Positions 1 to 6,108 of a stretch of DNA of 6,108 bases are shown here, piece by piece. The stretch is from Deltaproteobacteria bacterium. Its GTDB lineage: Bacteria; Desulfobacterota; JADFXK01. Below the pieces are notes generated by a model, which made no database searches, was not told the DNA's origin, and was given only the letters and a program-made list of their open reading frames with translations. Made by a program: the position numbers and the translations under genes. The stretch covers positions 1 through 6,108 of the forward strand of contig JADFYC010000231.1 in the NCBI GenBank assembly GCA_015233295.1, in the 5' to 3' direction. Numbering within the stretch: the stretch's first letter is position 1; every line of letters begins with the position of its first letter.

Positions 1-743
1 ACCGTCTTTATCCGGGCCAAGCATTCTCTGGCCACACCTCGGGTGATCACTCCGTTTTCTCCCGGCAAGAGTTCTTGGAGACGTCCCGGAGCTTGATGGA
101 TGATGGCGTTTCTTATCTCTATGAACCTGGCCAAAGACTTCCAATGGGGGGCGAAAAACTTTTTGCGGCTGAACTCACTCTCCCCCAGGGCCTGGCCCAA
201 TAGATCCTTCAGAATGTATTCCATGAAATTACGGTCTTTTTGAGTGGATATCAGCTTGTCGACGTCAGCTTCGTCGCACTGCTGCGCTTTGAGAAGACAG
301 CGAATAAACCGACCGATAAAACCCTCGAAAGCCATCATCGCCGTAATTACCACCTGACCGTAATAGGGTCTTTCAAAAAACGGCCGGTCCCGCCCAAATC
401 TCTCATCCGGATCTATATCCATCAGGTTGTGCCCATAGGCCAGGAGGACCTCATAATTGGCTTCGCCGCCGGAAGCCACCTGGGCTTTAAGGGTTTCAAG
501 GTCCTGCGCCTTCAGGATATTCTCCTTTACCAACAGTCGCCTGGCCTCCTCCAACTCGGCGATGGTATTCATCAGCCGATATTCCCGACCCTCCAGTTTA
601 ACCATGAGTAGGCCCATAGCCTCGGCTAATCCCCGTATCTCATGTGGGTATTCATCTCGGGTCAGGTTCATGATCTCATCGGAATAGTTTCCGCGGGCGA
701 TTTCCTCAGCAATCGTAATAAATTTTTCTACAAATTCGCGCAT
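1..743 (-). CDS. HAMP-like / HEPN-like signalling protein, 3' end beyond window
   Basis: The frame is open from ATG at 743 to the left edge, giving 247 codons with no stop, so the C-terminus is missing. Residues about 1-75 are helical and look like a cytoplasmic HAMP-type module (AEEIARGNYSDEI, then EIRGLAEAMGLLMVKLEGREYRL). A predicted coiled-coil stretch follows, with AELEEARR near 62-69. I see no membrane segment or signal peptide, so it is probably cytoplasmic. Residues about 125-220 resemble a HEPN four-helix domain: a helix with FEGFIGRFIRCLL, a connecting region, then W201...IEIRNAIIHQ, where R211-N-x3-H216 matches the HEPN R-x4-6-H signature. HEPN domains are often RNases or nucleotide-binding modules; which applies here is unknown. 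The gene starts 37 bases after the FapA-family stop, suggesting one transcript. The Shine-Dalgarno is weak (GGAG 12 bases before ATG), consistent with translational coupling. A non-ATG start further upstream, overlapping the previous gene, cannot be excluded. The coding frame is solid; both domain names are from motif recognition only. Confidence 0.8.
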   Translation of the reverse strand, partial: MREFVEKFITIAEEIARGNYSDEIMNLTRDEYPHEIRGLAEAMGLLMVKLEGREYRLMNTIAELEEARRLLVKENILKAQDLETLKAQVASGGEANYEVLLAYGHNLMDIDPDERFGRDRPFFERPYYGQVVITAMMAFEGFIGRFIRCLLKAQQCDEADVDKLISTQKDRNFMEYILKDLLGQALGESEFSRKKFFAPHWKSLARFIEIRNAIIHQAPGRLQELLPGENGVITRGVARECLARIKT

Positions 744-780
744 AGGAGGCTGGTGCTCCGAACCAATCCGGCTGATGTCG

Positions 781-2487
781 TTAAAGCGATCTGACTTCAA
801 TCATAATTTCATCCTTAGCCCCTTGCCTCGTCTTAATTGTCTCGTAAAACTGAAGCGGTCCGCGCAAGGCGTCATGGATTCGCCGCTTGGAGAATCGGGC
901 CGCCAGATCGGTGCCCGGGGAGATGTGTCCCCTGACGATCAGCTTAATCGTAGCATCCACAGCCGCTCTTGATTCCCTGATAACCTCTCTGACATGCTCA
1001 ATCTCTTCCTCCAAAGCCAGATGTTGTTTCTTAAACTCCTCTAATTGATCAAAAGACTCTTTCCGTAACTTAGCCTGCTTGGTCAAAACTCCGAGGGTCC
1101 GGGTCAACTTGTCCCGTCTGTCAGCGGCCTCCTGATAGAGCTTTTCCTGCTGATCGATAGCCATTTCTAATTTCTCGATTTTATCCGGCTCCGACAGGCT
1201 TTCCTTAGCTTTGGTCAGCTTTTTGACGTGGACATGGATCTTATCCAGGGCCACTCCAACTTCCTCCAGGGCACACTTATATTTTGGCATTTTATCAAGG
1301 TTTATCTTGATCGGGGCCAGCTCTTTTTCCAGAGCCTCGATCTTCGTATCCAGCCCTTTCTGCTCGGCTAAGAGTCGCCGCAGTTCGATCTCTTGGATCG
1401 GATCAATTCCGAAGGCCACGCTGGTCTTTGTTTCTTCATGGCCCAGGTTCACGACATCCAACCCTTTGGCGCAGATAATAGTTCCGCCTCTAATGGCGGC
1501 ATCAGATTTGGTCATACCTAACCGGCCGCCACACATTATTTCGGAGGTGTGGATGGTGTTCTTGACCAGTATATCGCCGGAGACAACTACCCGAGAGGCC
1601 AAAATGTAATCTGCCGACAGTGTGCCGCCCACTTCCACCCGGGCATTGTTTATTCCTTTGGCCACGACCATATCGCCGCTGACTTTGATCACGGCGCCCT
1701 TATCCACCATGTCGACGACCAGAGACTCAGCCGTTACTTTAAAGCCCGGGGCAATGGTTCCCGTTACTTTAACCAGGCCGTTGAAATTGATATTCCCCAC
1801 CGACAAATCGACGTCACCCGATATTTGCCGAATATTCAATACTTTTATTTTACCACTGATCAAAACCGCGCCCCCGGCGCAGGACGCGAAAACCTTATCA
1901 TCCACCACGGTCGCTCCCTGGCCGACTTTGACCGTGGCGTTCTTCGTCGGAGGTCCCTTAAACTTTCTCCCCCGGATATCAATTCCATCCCTGCTCTCCA
2001 CCCTGGGGAACTTTTGGGCCAGCAAATCGTCCTTATTGACCATGGGAAGTTGGCCCCGCTCCCGAAAGTCTATGCGGCCGGTCTCGTCGACCTTTCCCAC
2101 CGTCACCGGTTCGGTGTCAAAATAGTATTTGACATAGCCGTCTTTACCGGGAACCGGCTCCACCCCCATGGCGCAATCAACCGCCAGGGGCACTTGTTCG
2201 TTCTTGGCCCGGATAACCGCCTGGGAAATGTTCTCGCCCAGAAGTCCGGCGACCACTCCGGCTTCCTTCATAGATTTGATGACGAGGTCGTATGATACAT
2301 CCCGACCACCGCTCTGAGGCGGGATAATGGCCAAAGTTGCCTTCATGTCACCCGGCTCCACGGTGATGACAACCCGACCATCTACCGGCGATGAGGGTTC
2401 TCTTTTCACCGGTTGGGTTTTCCCTTCGCCGCTGGGAGCTGGGGGGCTCTTTAACCCGGCATCACCACTGGTTGACTTCGACGCCAT
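781..2487 (-). CDS. FapA family (DUF342) polymer-like beta-helix/coiled-coil protein
   Basis: A 568-residue protein matching the FapA/DUF342 architecture. Residues 1-37 are a flexible Pro/Ser/Lys-rich tail. About 38-180 form the FapA N-terminal domain. About 185-345 are short hydrophobic-glycine beta repeats (VKVSGDMVV, VEVGGTL, VVVSGDILV), read as a right-handed parallel beta-helix, closing with GGTIICAKGLDVVNLG, a typical FapA ending. About 362-510 are a long charged coiled coil, and 511-568 a small C-terminal domain beginning IVRGHISPGTDL. No signal peptide or membrane helix is seen, so it is cytoplasmic. In Vibrio, FapA is linked to polar flagellar assembly; in many bacteria the DUF342 family has no assigned role, and no flagellar gene is present here, so the flagellar function is not assumed. 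The ATG at 2487 has AAGGA six bases upstream and an in-frame TGA two codons before it, which fixes the start. It lies 303 bases after carB and 37 bases before the HAMP/HEPN-like gene. Confidence 0.9.
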   Translation of the reverse strand: MASKSTSGDAGLKSPPAPSGEGKTQPVKREPSSPVDGRVVITVEPGDMKATLAIIPPQSGGRDVSYDLVIKSMKEAGVVAGLLGENISQAVIRAKNEQVPLAVDCAMGVEPVPGKDGYVKYYFDTEPVTVGKVDETGRIDFRERGQLPMVNKDDLLAQKFPRVESRDGIDIRGRKFKGPPTKNATVKVGQGATVVDDKVFASCAGGAVLISGKIKVLNIRQISGDVDLSVGNINFNGLVKVTGTIAPGFKVTAESLVVDMVDKGAVIKVSGDMVVAKGINNARVEVGGTLSADYILASRVVVSGDILVKNTIHTSEIMCGGRLGMTKSDAAIRGGTIICAKGLDVVNLGHEETKTSVAFGIDPIQEIELRRLLAEQKGLDTKIEALEKELAPIKINLDKMPKYKCALEEVGVALDKIHVHVKKLTKAKESLSEPDKIEKLEMAIDQQEKLYQEAADRRDKLTRTLGVLTKQAKLRKESFDQLEEFKKQHLALEEEIEHVREVIRESRAAVDATIKLIVRGHISPGTDLAARFSKRRIHDALRGPLQFYETIKTRQGAKDEIMIEVRSL

Positions 2488-2490
2488 GCC

Positions 2491-2500
2491 TCATCCTTGC
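2491..2500 (-). promoter_or_regulatory. Ribosome binding site of the FapA-family gene
   Basis: On the minus strand GCAAGGATGA precedes the ATG at 2487, with AAGGA spaced six bases from the start codon. Together with the in-frame TGA just upstream, it decides the start of the FapA-family gene. Confidence 0.65.
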
Positions 2501-2532
2501 TTTTGTTGGACATCTCTCCGCCGGATCAAAAG

Positions 2533-2606
2533 GCCGAAGATTTGGTAACCGATGTTCCACCACTACGTTCTGTGTCTTGGAACAGGATCAAATACGATTC
2601 CTCGGC
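2533..2606 (-). promoter_or_regulatory. Candidate long imperfect stem-loop, leader or terminator-like
   Basis: Read on the minus strand, GCCGAGG (2606-2600) pairs with CTTCGGC (2539-2533) including one G-U pair. ATTTG (2593-2589) pairs with CAAAT (2544-2540), CC (2586-2585) with GG (2550-2549), and TGTTCCA (2584-2578) with TGGAACA (2559-2553). The apical loop is 18 bases, and bulges separate the helices. CTTTT follows the base of the stem at 2532-2528. It could end carB transcription or fold in the leader of the FapA-family gene, whose start is about 45 bases downstream. The many bulges and short T run make it a poor classical terminator. Pairing was found by eye; no folding energy was computed. 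Confidence 0.35.
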
Positions 2607-2617
2607 TGGGTCCCACT

Positions 2618-2650
2618 TCTCATGGTTCGAGACTGATTCCCACCATAAGA
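2618..2650 (-). promoter_or_regulatory. Candidate stem-loop in the carB-fapA intergenic region
   Basis: On the minus strand TCTTATGGT (2650-2642) pairs with ACCATGAGA (2626-2618), giving nine pairs with one T-G wobble around a 15-base loop. It lies 11 bases before the longer stem-loop at 2533-2606, so the two could form one structured RNA. No T run follows, so it is not a terminator by itself. Function unknown. Confidence 0.3.
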
Positions 2651-2790
2651 GCCCTCCCCCGGCCGTCACCGGTTGAAGGAAATCGTGATACATCCTCTAT
2701 AGTTCAATTCCTTATCATACTTCTCACGAGAATTGCAACCACCTTGTTTAAATCAGGATCAATCATGTTCACCCAGCCGCCCAGACATCG

Positions 2791-5700
2791 TCAGAGCAAG
2801 CTATGATATTCTTGCAGAGAACAAACACTCAGATCGCCTTTCTTCAGAGTTCTGATGGTCCGGATAGTCGCCCGAGCCCCAGCCAGGGTGGTCGTATAGG
2901 GTATTCCGTAATCCATCGTGGTTCGTCTAATTATATAACTATCTTCTGTTGTTATTCTTCCAAAAGGAATATTGATGACTAGGTTGACTTCACCGTTTTT
3001 AATAGAATCAATCACATTGGGGCTGGGCTCATGGACCTTACCTAGTTCCTTATTGGCAATACCCCATTTATTCAAAAATTTTGAGGTCCCTTTTGTGGCC
3101 AAAATTTCAAATCCCAAGTCTTCTAGCTGCTCCACCAATTCTAGAAAACGGTGCTTGTGCCGGTCATGGATGGTGACCAACACCTTGCCGGTCGTGGGCA
3201 GATTTTGCCCGGCAGCCAGTTGAGATTTAGCAAACGCGGCGCCGAATGACCGCCCGATTCCCATAACTTCGCCTGTAGACTTCATTTCCGGGCCCAGCAA
3301 GTTATCCACTCCCGGAAAGCGCAAAAATGGAAAAACGGCTTCCTTAACCGAAATGTGGGGTGGTGTCACCTGTCCTTTAAGGCCCAATTCGGCCAATGTC
3401 CGCCCCATCATCACCTGCGTCGCCACTTTGGCTAAGGGTACTCCGGTAGCCTTGCTGACAAAAGGGACAGTCCGCGAGGCCCGGGGATTTACCTCCAAAA
3501 CAAATATTTGGTCCGCCTGGATAGCATACTGGACGTTCATCAGGCCAACCACCTGGAGTTCGCCGGCCATAGCCCGCGTGTAGTCTGCGATGCGGTCGCA
3601 CATCTCCTCCGACAGGCTGTACGGGGGCAAAACACAAGCACTGTCACCCGAATGAATCCCAGCTTCTTCGATGTGTTCCATGATCCCGCCGATTACGGTG
3701 TCGTGTCCGTCGGATACCGCGTCCACATCTACCTCTACAGCCTGCTCCAAGAAATGATCAATCAGGATAGGATACTCCGGGGACACGGCAAGGGCTTTCT
3801 CGGCGAAGGAGACCAAGGAGGACTCGTCATAGACTATCTCCATCGCCCGCCCACCGAGGACATAAGAAGGCCGGACCACGACCGGGTAACCAATCCGGCG
3901 GGCTACGGCCACCGCTTCCTCAATTGATTTGGCTGTCCCATTTTCGGGTTGCCGAAGCTGGAGTTTCCGCAACATGGCCTCGAAATGTTTTCGATCTTCG
4001 GCCCGGTTGATGCTCTCAGGAGAAGTGCCCAGAATCTTGACTCCGGCCTGAGCCAGGGGGGCGGTCAGGTTCAAGGGGGTTTGTCCGCCAAACTGGACGA
4101 TTATTCCAACGGGTTGTTCGCTCTCCACCACTTGCAGGACATCTTCTACGGTCAATGGTTCAAAATAAAGCCGATCTGAAGTATCATAATCGGTGGACAC
4201 GGTTTCCGGGTTACTGTTGATCATGATACTCTCTATACCCATTTCTCTCAGGGCAAAGGAGGCATGAACGCAGCAATAATCAAACTCGATTCCCTGTCCG
4301 ATCCGATTCGGACCGGCCCCCAGAATAACCACTTTGGGTTTGTCTGAGTGGCGGAATTCGTCCTCCACTTCGCAGGTTGAATAGTAATAGGGGGTGTATG
4401 CTTCAAATTCCGCGGCACAGGTGTCCACCAGTTTGAATGTCTTGGAAATACCAAGAGTAACCCGATGGCGCCGGAATTCCAGTAAAGATTGGCCGGTTAA
4501 GTCCGCCAGGTGCTTATCGGAGAAACCGGTTCGCTTTGCCCGTCTGAGTAGTTCCGGTGCCACGACCATGTCCCCGGAGGACGCCGCAGTCTTGACCTCC
4601 TGTTCCAACTGAACAATTTCTTTTATATTGTACAAGAACCAGGGATCTATTTGAGTCAACCGGGCCACCTCGTCCATCGTCCACCCGGTTTTCAAGGCAT
4701 GGGCAATATAGAAAAGCCGCTCCGAATTGGGCACCTCCAGCCTCCTGGTCATCACCTCGACTGAAGGCTGGGCCCCATCTTCAAGACCCAGGCAAAACCG
4801 GCCGATCTCCAGCGACCGGACGCCTTTGAGCAGGGCTTCCTTAAAGGTCCGGCCGATGGCCATAATCTCACCCACGGATTTCATGGATGTAGTCAGCACA
4901 TCCTCAGCTCCGGGGAATTTTTCAAAAGTCCAGCGGGGAATCTTGACCACGCAATAGTCAATGGTCGGTTCAAAAGAAGAATAGGTCTCTTTGGTGATGT
5001 CATTGGGTATTTCATCCAAGGTATATCCCACGGCCAGCTTAGCCGCGATTTTAGCGATGGGAAAACCGGTAGCCTTCGAGGCCAGGGCGGAACTTCTGGA
5101 AACTCGAGGATTCATCTCAATAACCACCATCCGCCCGTCCTTCGGGTTAATCGCGAACTGGATATTTGAGCCTCCGGTCTCCACTCCTATCTCCCGAATG
5201 ATGGCCAAAGAAGCATCTCGCATAATTTGATATTCCCGGTCGGTCAGGGTTTGAGCCGGGGCCACCGTAATGCTGTCACCGGTATGAACGCCCATCGGGT
5301 CGAAGTTTTCGATCGAGCAAATGATGACCACGTTGTCCATCTTATCCCGCATCACTTCCAGCTCGAATTCCTTCCACCCGATCACCGACTCCTCCAGCAT
5401 AATCTCGTGAACCATGCTGGCCTCCAGGCCGTATCTGGCCAACCGGCGCAATTCTTCCATGTTATAAACGACGCCGCCACCAGTTCCACCCAGGGTATAC
5501 GCAGGACGAATAATTATAGGAAATCCAAGCTCTTCAGCACAGTTAACGGCTTCGTCCAGGCTGCGGGCGATCCCGCTTCGGGGCACGACCAAGCCGATCC
5601 GGTGCATGGCATCCCGAAACAGTTCCCGGCCTTCCGCCTTCTGAATGACCGAGAGGGAGGCGCCGATCATCTCCACGCCGAGTCTTTCCAATACGCCGGT

Positions 5701-6012
5701 CTGGGCCACGGCCACCGCGGTGTTGAGTCCCGTCTGACCGCCCAGAGTGGGTAAAATGGCCTGCGGCCGTTCCCGCTCAAGTATTTTTATGACCATCTCG
5801 GGGGTGATAGGTTCGATGTAAGTCCGGTTGGCCGTTTCCGGGTCGGTCATAATCGTGGCCGGATTGCTATTGATCAGGACGATCTCGTAGCCCTCTTCCC
5901 TTAAAGCCTTGCAGGCCTGGGTCCCTGAGTAATCAAATTCACAGGCCTGGCCGATAACGATGGGGCCGGAGCCGATGATCAATATCTTCTTAATGTCAGT
6001 GCGCTTAGGCAT
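2791..6012 (-). CDS. carB: Carbamoyl-phosphate synthase large subunit
   Basis: Synthesises carbamoyl phosphate from bicarbonate, two ATP and ammonia supplied by the glutaminase subunit CarA, feeding pyrimidine and arginine synthesis in the cytoplasm. It is complete at 1073 residues, equal to E. coli CarB, and collinear with it. The N-terminal carboxyphosphate half (about 1-400) begins with IIGSGPIVIGQACEFDYSG and keeps R129, R169, E215, H243, Q285, E299 and N301. The oligomerisation region spans about 401-552. The second ATP-grasp half (about 553-935) has GAGPNRIGQGIEFDY, RPSYVLGGRAMEIVY, and E840 and N842 in VLEVNPR. The allosteric domain (about 936-1073) keeps ATKGT (972-976), K992 and N1014, but has Ile-Pro where E. 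coli has Thr-Thr after the Asn. The start MPKRTDIKK matches E. coli MPKRTDIKS. Its ribosome site is weak (AGG ten bases upstream). No recognisable carA is seen in the 96 bases upstream, where it commonly lies. Confidence 0.98.
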   Translation of the reverse strand: MPKRTDIKKILIIGSGPIVIGQACEFDYSGTQACKALREEGYEIVLINSNPATIMTDPETANRTYIEPITPEMVIKILERERPQAILPTLGGQTGLNTAVAVAQTGVLERLGVEMIGASLSVIQKAEGRELFRDAMHRIGLVVPRSGIARSLDEAVNCAEELGFPIIIRPAYTLGGTGGGVVYNMEELRRLARYGLEASMVHEIMLEESVIGWKEFELEVMRDKMDNVVIICSIENFDPMGVHTGDSITVAPAQTLTDREYQIMRDASLAIIREIGVETGGSNIQFAINPKDGRMVVIEMNPRVSRSSALASKATGFPIAKIAAKLAVGYTLDEIPNDITKETYSSFEPTIDYCVVKIPRWTFEKFPGAEDVLTTSMKSVGEIMAIGRTFKEALLKGVRSLEIGRFCLGLEDGAQPSVEVMTRRLEVPNSERLFYIAHALKTGWTMDEVARLTQIDPWFLYNIKEIVQLEQEVKTAASSGDMVVAPELLRRAKRTGFSDKHLADLTGQSLLEFRRHRVTLGISKTFKLVDTCAAEFEAYTPYYYSTCEVEDEFRHSDKPKVVILGAGPNRIGQGIEFDYCCVHASFALREMGIESIMINSNPETVSTDYDTSDRLYFEPLTVEDVLQVVESEQPVGIIVQFGGQTPLNLTAPLAQAGVKILGTSPESINRAEDRKHFEAMLRKLQLRQPENGTAKSIEEAVAVARRIGYPVVVRPSYVLGGRAMEIVYDESSLVSFAEKALAVSPEYPILIDHFLEQAVEVDVDAVSDGHDTVIGGIMEHIEEAGIHSGDSACVLPPYSLSEEMCDRIADYTRAMAGELQVVGLMNVQYAIQADQIFVLEVNPRASRTVPFVSKATGVPLAKVATQVMMGRTLAELGLKGQVTPPHISVKEAVFPFLRFPGVDNLLGPEMKSTGEVMGIGRSFGAAFAKSQLAAGQNLPTTGKVLVTIHDRHKHRFLELVEQLEDLGFEILATKGTSKFLNKWGIANKELGKVHEPSPNVIDSIKNGEVNLVINIPFGRITTEDSYIIRRTTMDYGIPYTTTLAGARATIRTIRTLKKGDLSVCSLQEYHSLL

Positions 6013-6035
6013 AGTTATCTAACCTGGTTATAATT

Positions 6036-6107
6036 TTATGAAGCACTATTATAGTTGCAGTCGCGACATCTGAACTGGTGAGCCTTGATTGCAGCCTGCT
6101 GCCGTCT
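6036..6107 (-). CDS. Possible C-terminal end of an upstream gene (partial)
   Basis: One minus-strand frame enters from the right edge and runs 23 codons to TAA at 6038-6036, ending 23 bases before the carB start. Its translation ends AHQFRCRDCNYNSAS, with a Cys-x2-Cys pair that would suit a zinc or rubredoxin-like ribbon. A second Cys pair, which most such ribbons need, is not visible within the piece. It does not resemble the end of CarA. A frame this short can be open by chance and another frame stays open too, so this is a weak call; the gene, if real, is unidentified. Confidence 0.25.
   Translation of the reverse strand, partial: RRQQAAIKAHQFRCRDCNYNSAS
6048..6053 (-). promoter_or_regulatory. 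Candidate -10 element of the carB promoter
   Basis: A perfect TATAAT on the minus strand sits 35 bases before the carB start codon, which would put transcription start near 6041 and leave a leader of about 30 bases. The -35 region is poor: AGTTCA or GTTCAG at 16-17 bases spacing, not close to TTGACA. The surrounding 6015-6055 stretch is AT-rich compared with the genes. It would suit carB having its own promoter, possibly activator-dependent, but it overlaps the end of a possible upstream reading frame. Confidence 0.4.
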
Positions 6108-6108
6108 G

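Larger units (their letters stand above)
2488..2790 (-). other. Intergenic region between carB and the FapA-family gene
   Basis: This 303-base stretch has no convincing protein gene on either strand. The frames found are about 20 codons or shorter on the minus strand, and unrelated short antisense frames on the plus strand. On the minus strand it contains two possible stem-loops (2618-2650 and 2533-2606), a 12-base palindrome TTCTCGTGAGAA at 2723-2734, and three copies of TTGATCC (at 2523-2529, 2585-2591 and 2756-2762). No well-formed sigma-70 promoter was found: TTGCAA and TATGAT occur near 2715-2738, but only 13 bases apart. It is not a recognisable tRNA, and I could not match it to a known riboswitch class by eye; the c-di-GMP-I and cobalamin patterns were considered and do not fit. 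Confidence 0.6.

Noticed and set aside
240..687. Two overlapping plus-strand frames at the left end
   Set aside because: They are antisense to the HAMP/HEPN-like gene, which has a continuous frame and recognisable motifs; neither plus-strand product looks like a protein family.
1549..2295. 248-codon plus-strand frame opposite the FapA-family gene
   Set aside because: It lies wholly antisense to a well-recognised gene, its translation is His/Arg/Asp-rich with no family resemblance, and it is explained by codon bias of the real gene.
2520..2665. Possible c-di-GMP-I or cobalamin riboswitch, or tRNA-like sequence (GGTTCGAGAC and CCACCA on the plus strand)
   Set aside because: Fragments such as GTGGGAC and CGGTTACC recall riboswitch cores, but the order and the conserved loops are wrong. 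The tRNA-like piece lacks a pairing T-arm, acceptor and anticodon arm.
2733..2762. Sigma-54 promoter near TGGTTGCA
   Set aside because: The TTGC is present but there is no GG at the required spacing ten bases before the GC.
2704..2793. In-frame extension of carB by 28 codons past its TGA, or a 20-codon peptide starting at ATG 2766
   Set aside because: CarB already has the full family length at the first TGA, no selenocysteine or readthrough signal is evident, and the short peptide has no good ribosome site or known match.
3377..3637. 86-codon minus-strand frame inside carB
   Set aside because: It is a shifted frame within intact carB, and carB shows no frameshift there.
5227..5754. 175-codon plus-strand frame opposite carB
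   Set aside because: It is antisense to the highly conserved N-terminal ATP-grasp half of carB; its composition is that of a shadow frame.

Overview
The window is a chromosomal stretch with every recognisable gene on the minus strand. It reads from right to left as: the possible tail of an unidentified gene, a promoter-like element, carB, a 300-base intergenic region, a FapA-family (DUF342) gene, and the 5' part of a HAMP-like/HEPN-like gene that runs off the left edge. The closest fit I can offer is a Desulfobacterota/deltaproteobacterium. CarB is full length and clearly bacterial. The N-terminal module of the left-edge protein (an 'AEEIARGNY ... EIRGLAEAMG ... EGREYRL' pattern) resembles the HAMP-like signalling modules I associate with that group. 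This is inference from protein style; no marker gene is present.

Right part (2791-6108): carB encodes the large subunit of carbamoyl-phosphate synthase. It is intact at 1073 residues, the same length as the E. coli protein, with both ATP-grasp halves and the allosteric domain. A perfect TATAAT lies about 36 bases before its start codon. The 96 bases upstream show no recognisable end of carA. One frame there could be the tail of another protein with a Cys-x2-Cys pair.

Middle (2488-2790): the intergenic region holds no convincing gene. It does hold two potential stem-loops on the transcribed strand, one of them long, imperfect and followed by CTTTT, plus three copies of GGATCAA. It may contain the carB transcript end, the fapA leader, or both.

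Left part (1-2487): the FapA-family protein has a flexible N-terminus, a FapA N-terminal domain, a parallel beta-helix-like repeat region, a long coiled coil and a C-terminal domain. Only 37 bases after its stop, the next gene starts with a HAMP-like helical module followed by a region ending in an R-x4-H motif typical of HEPN domains. The two are probably co-transcribed and may act together in signalling or cell-surface/flagellar control, but no flagellar gene is visible to support that. Most of the window is ordinary housekeeping sequence. The HAMP-like/HEPN-like combination is the part most worth a second look. I found no mobile element, CRISPR array, tRNA or rRNA.
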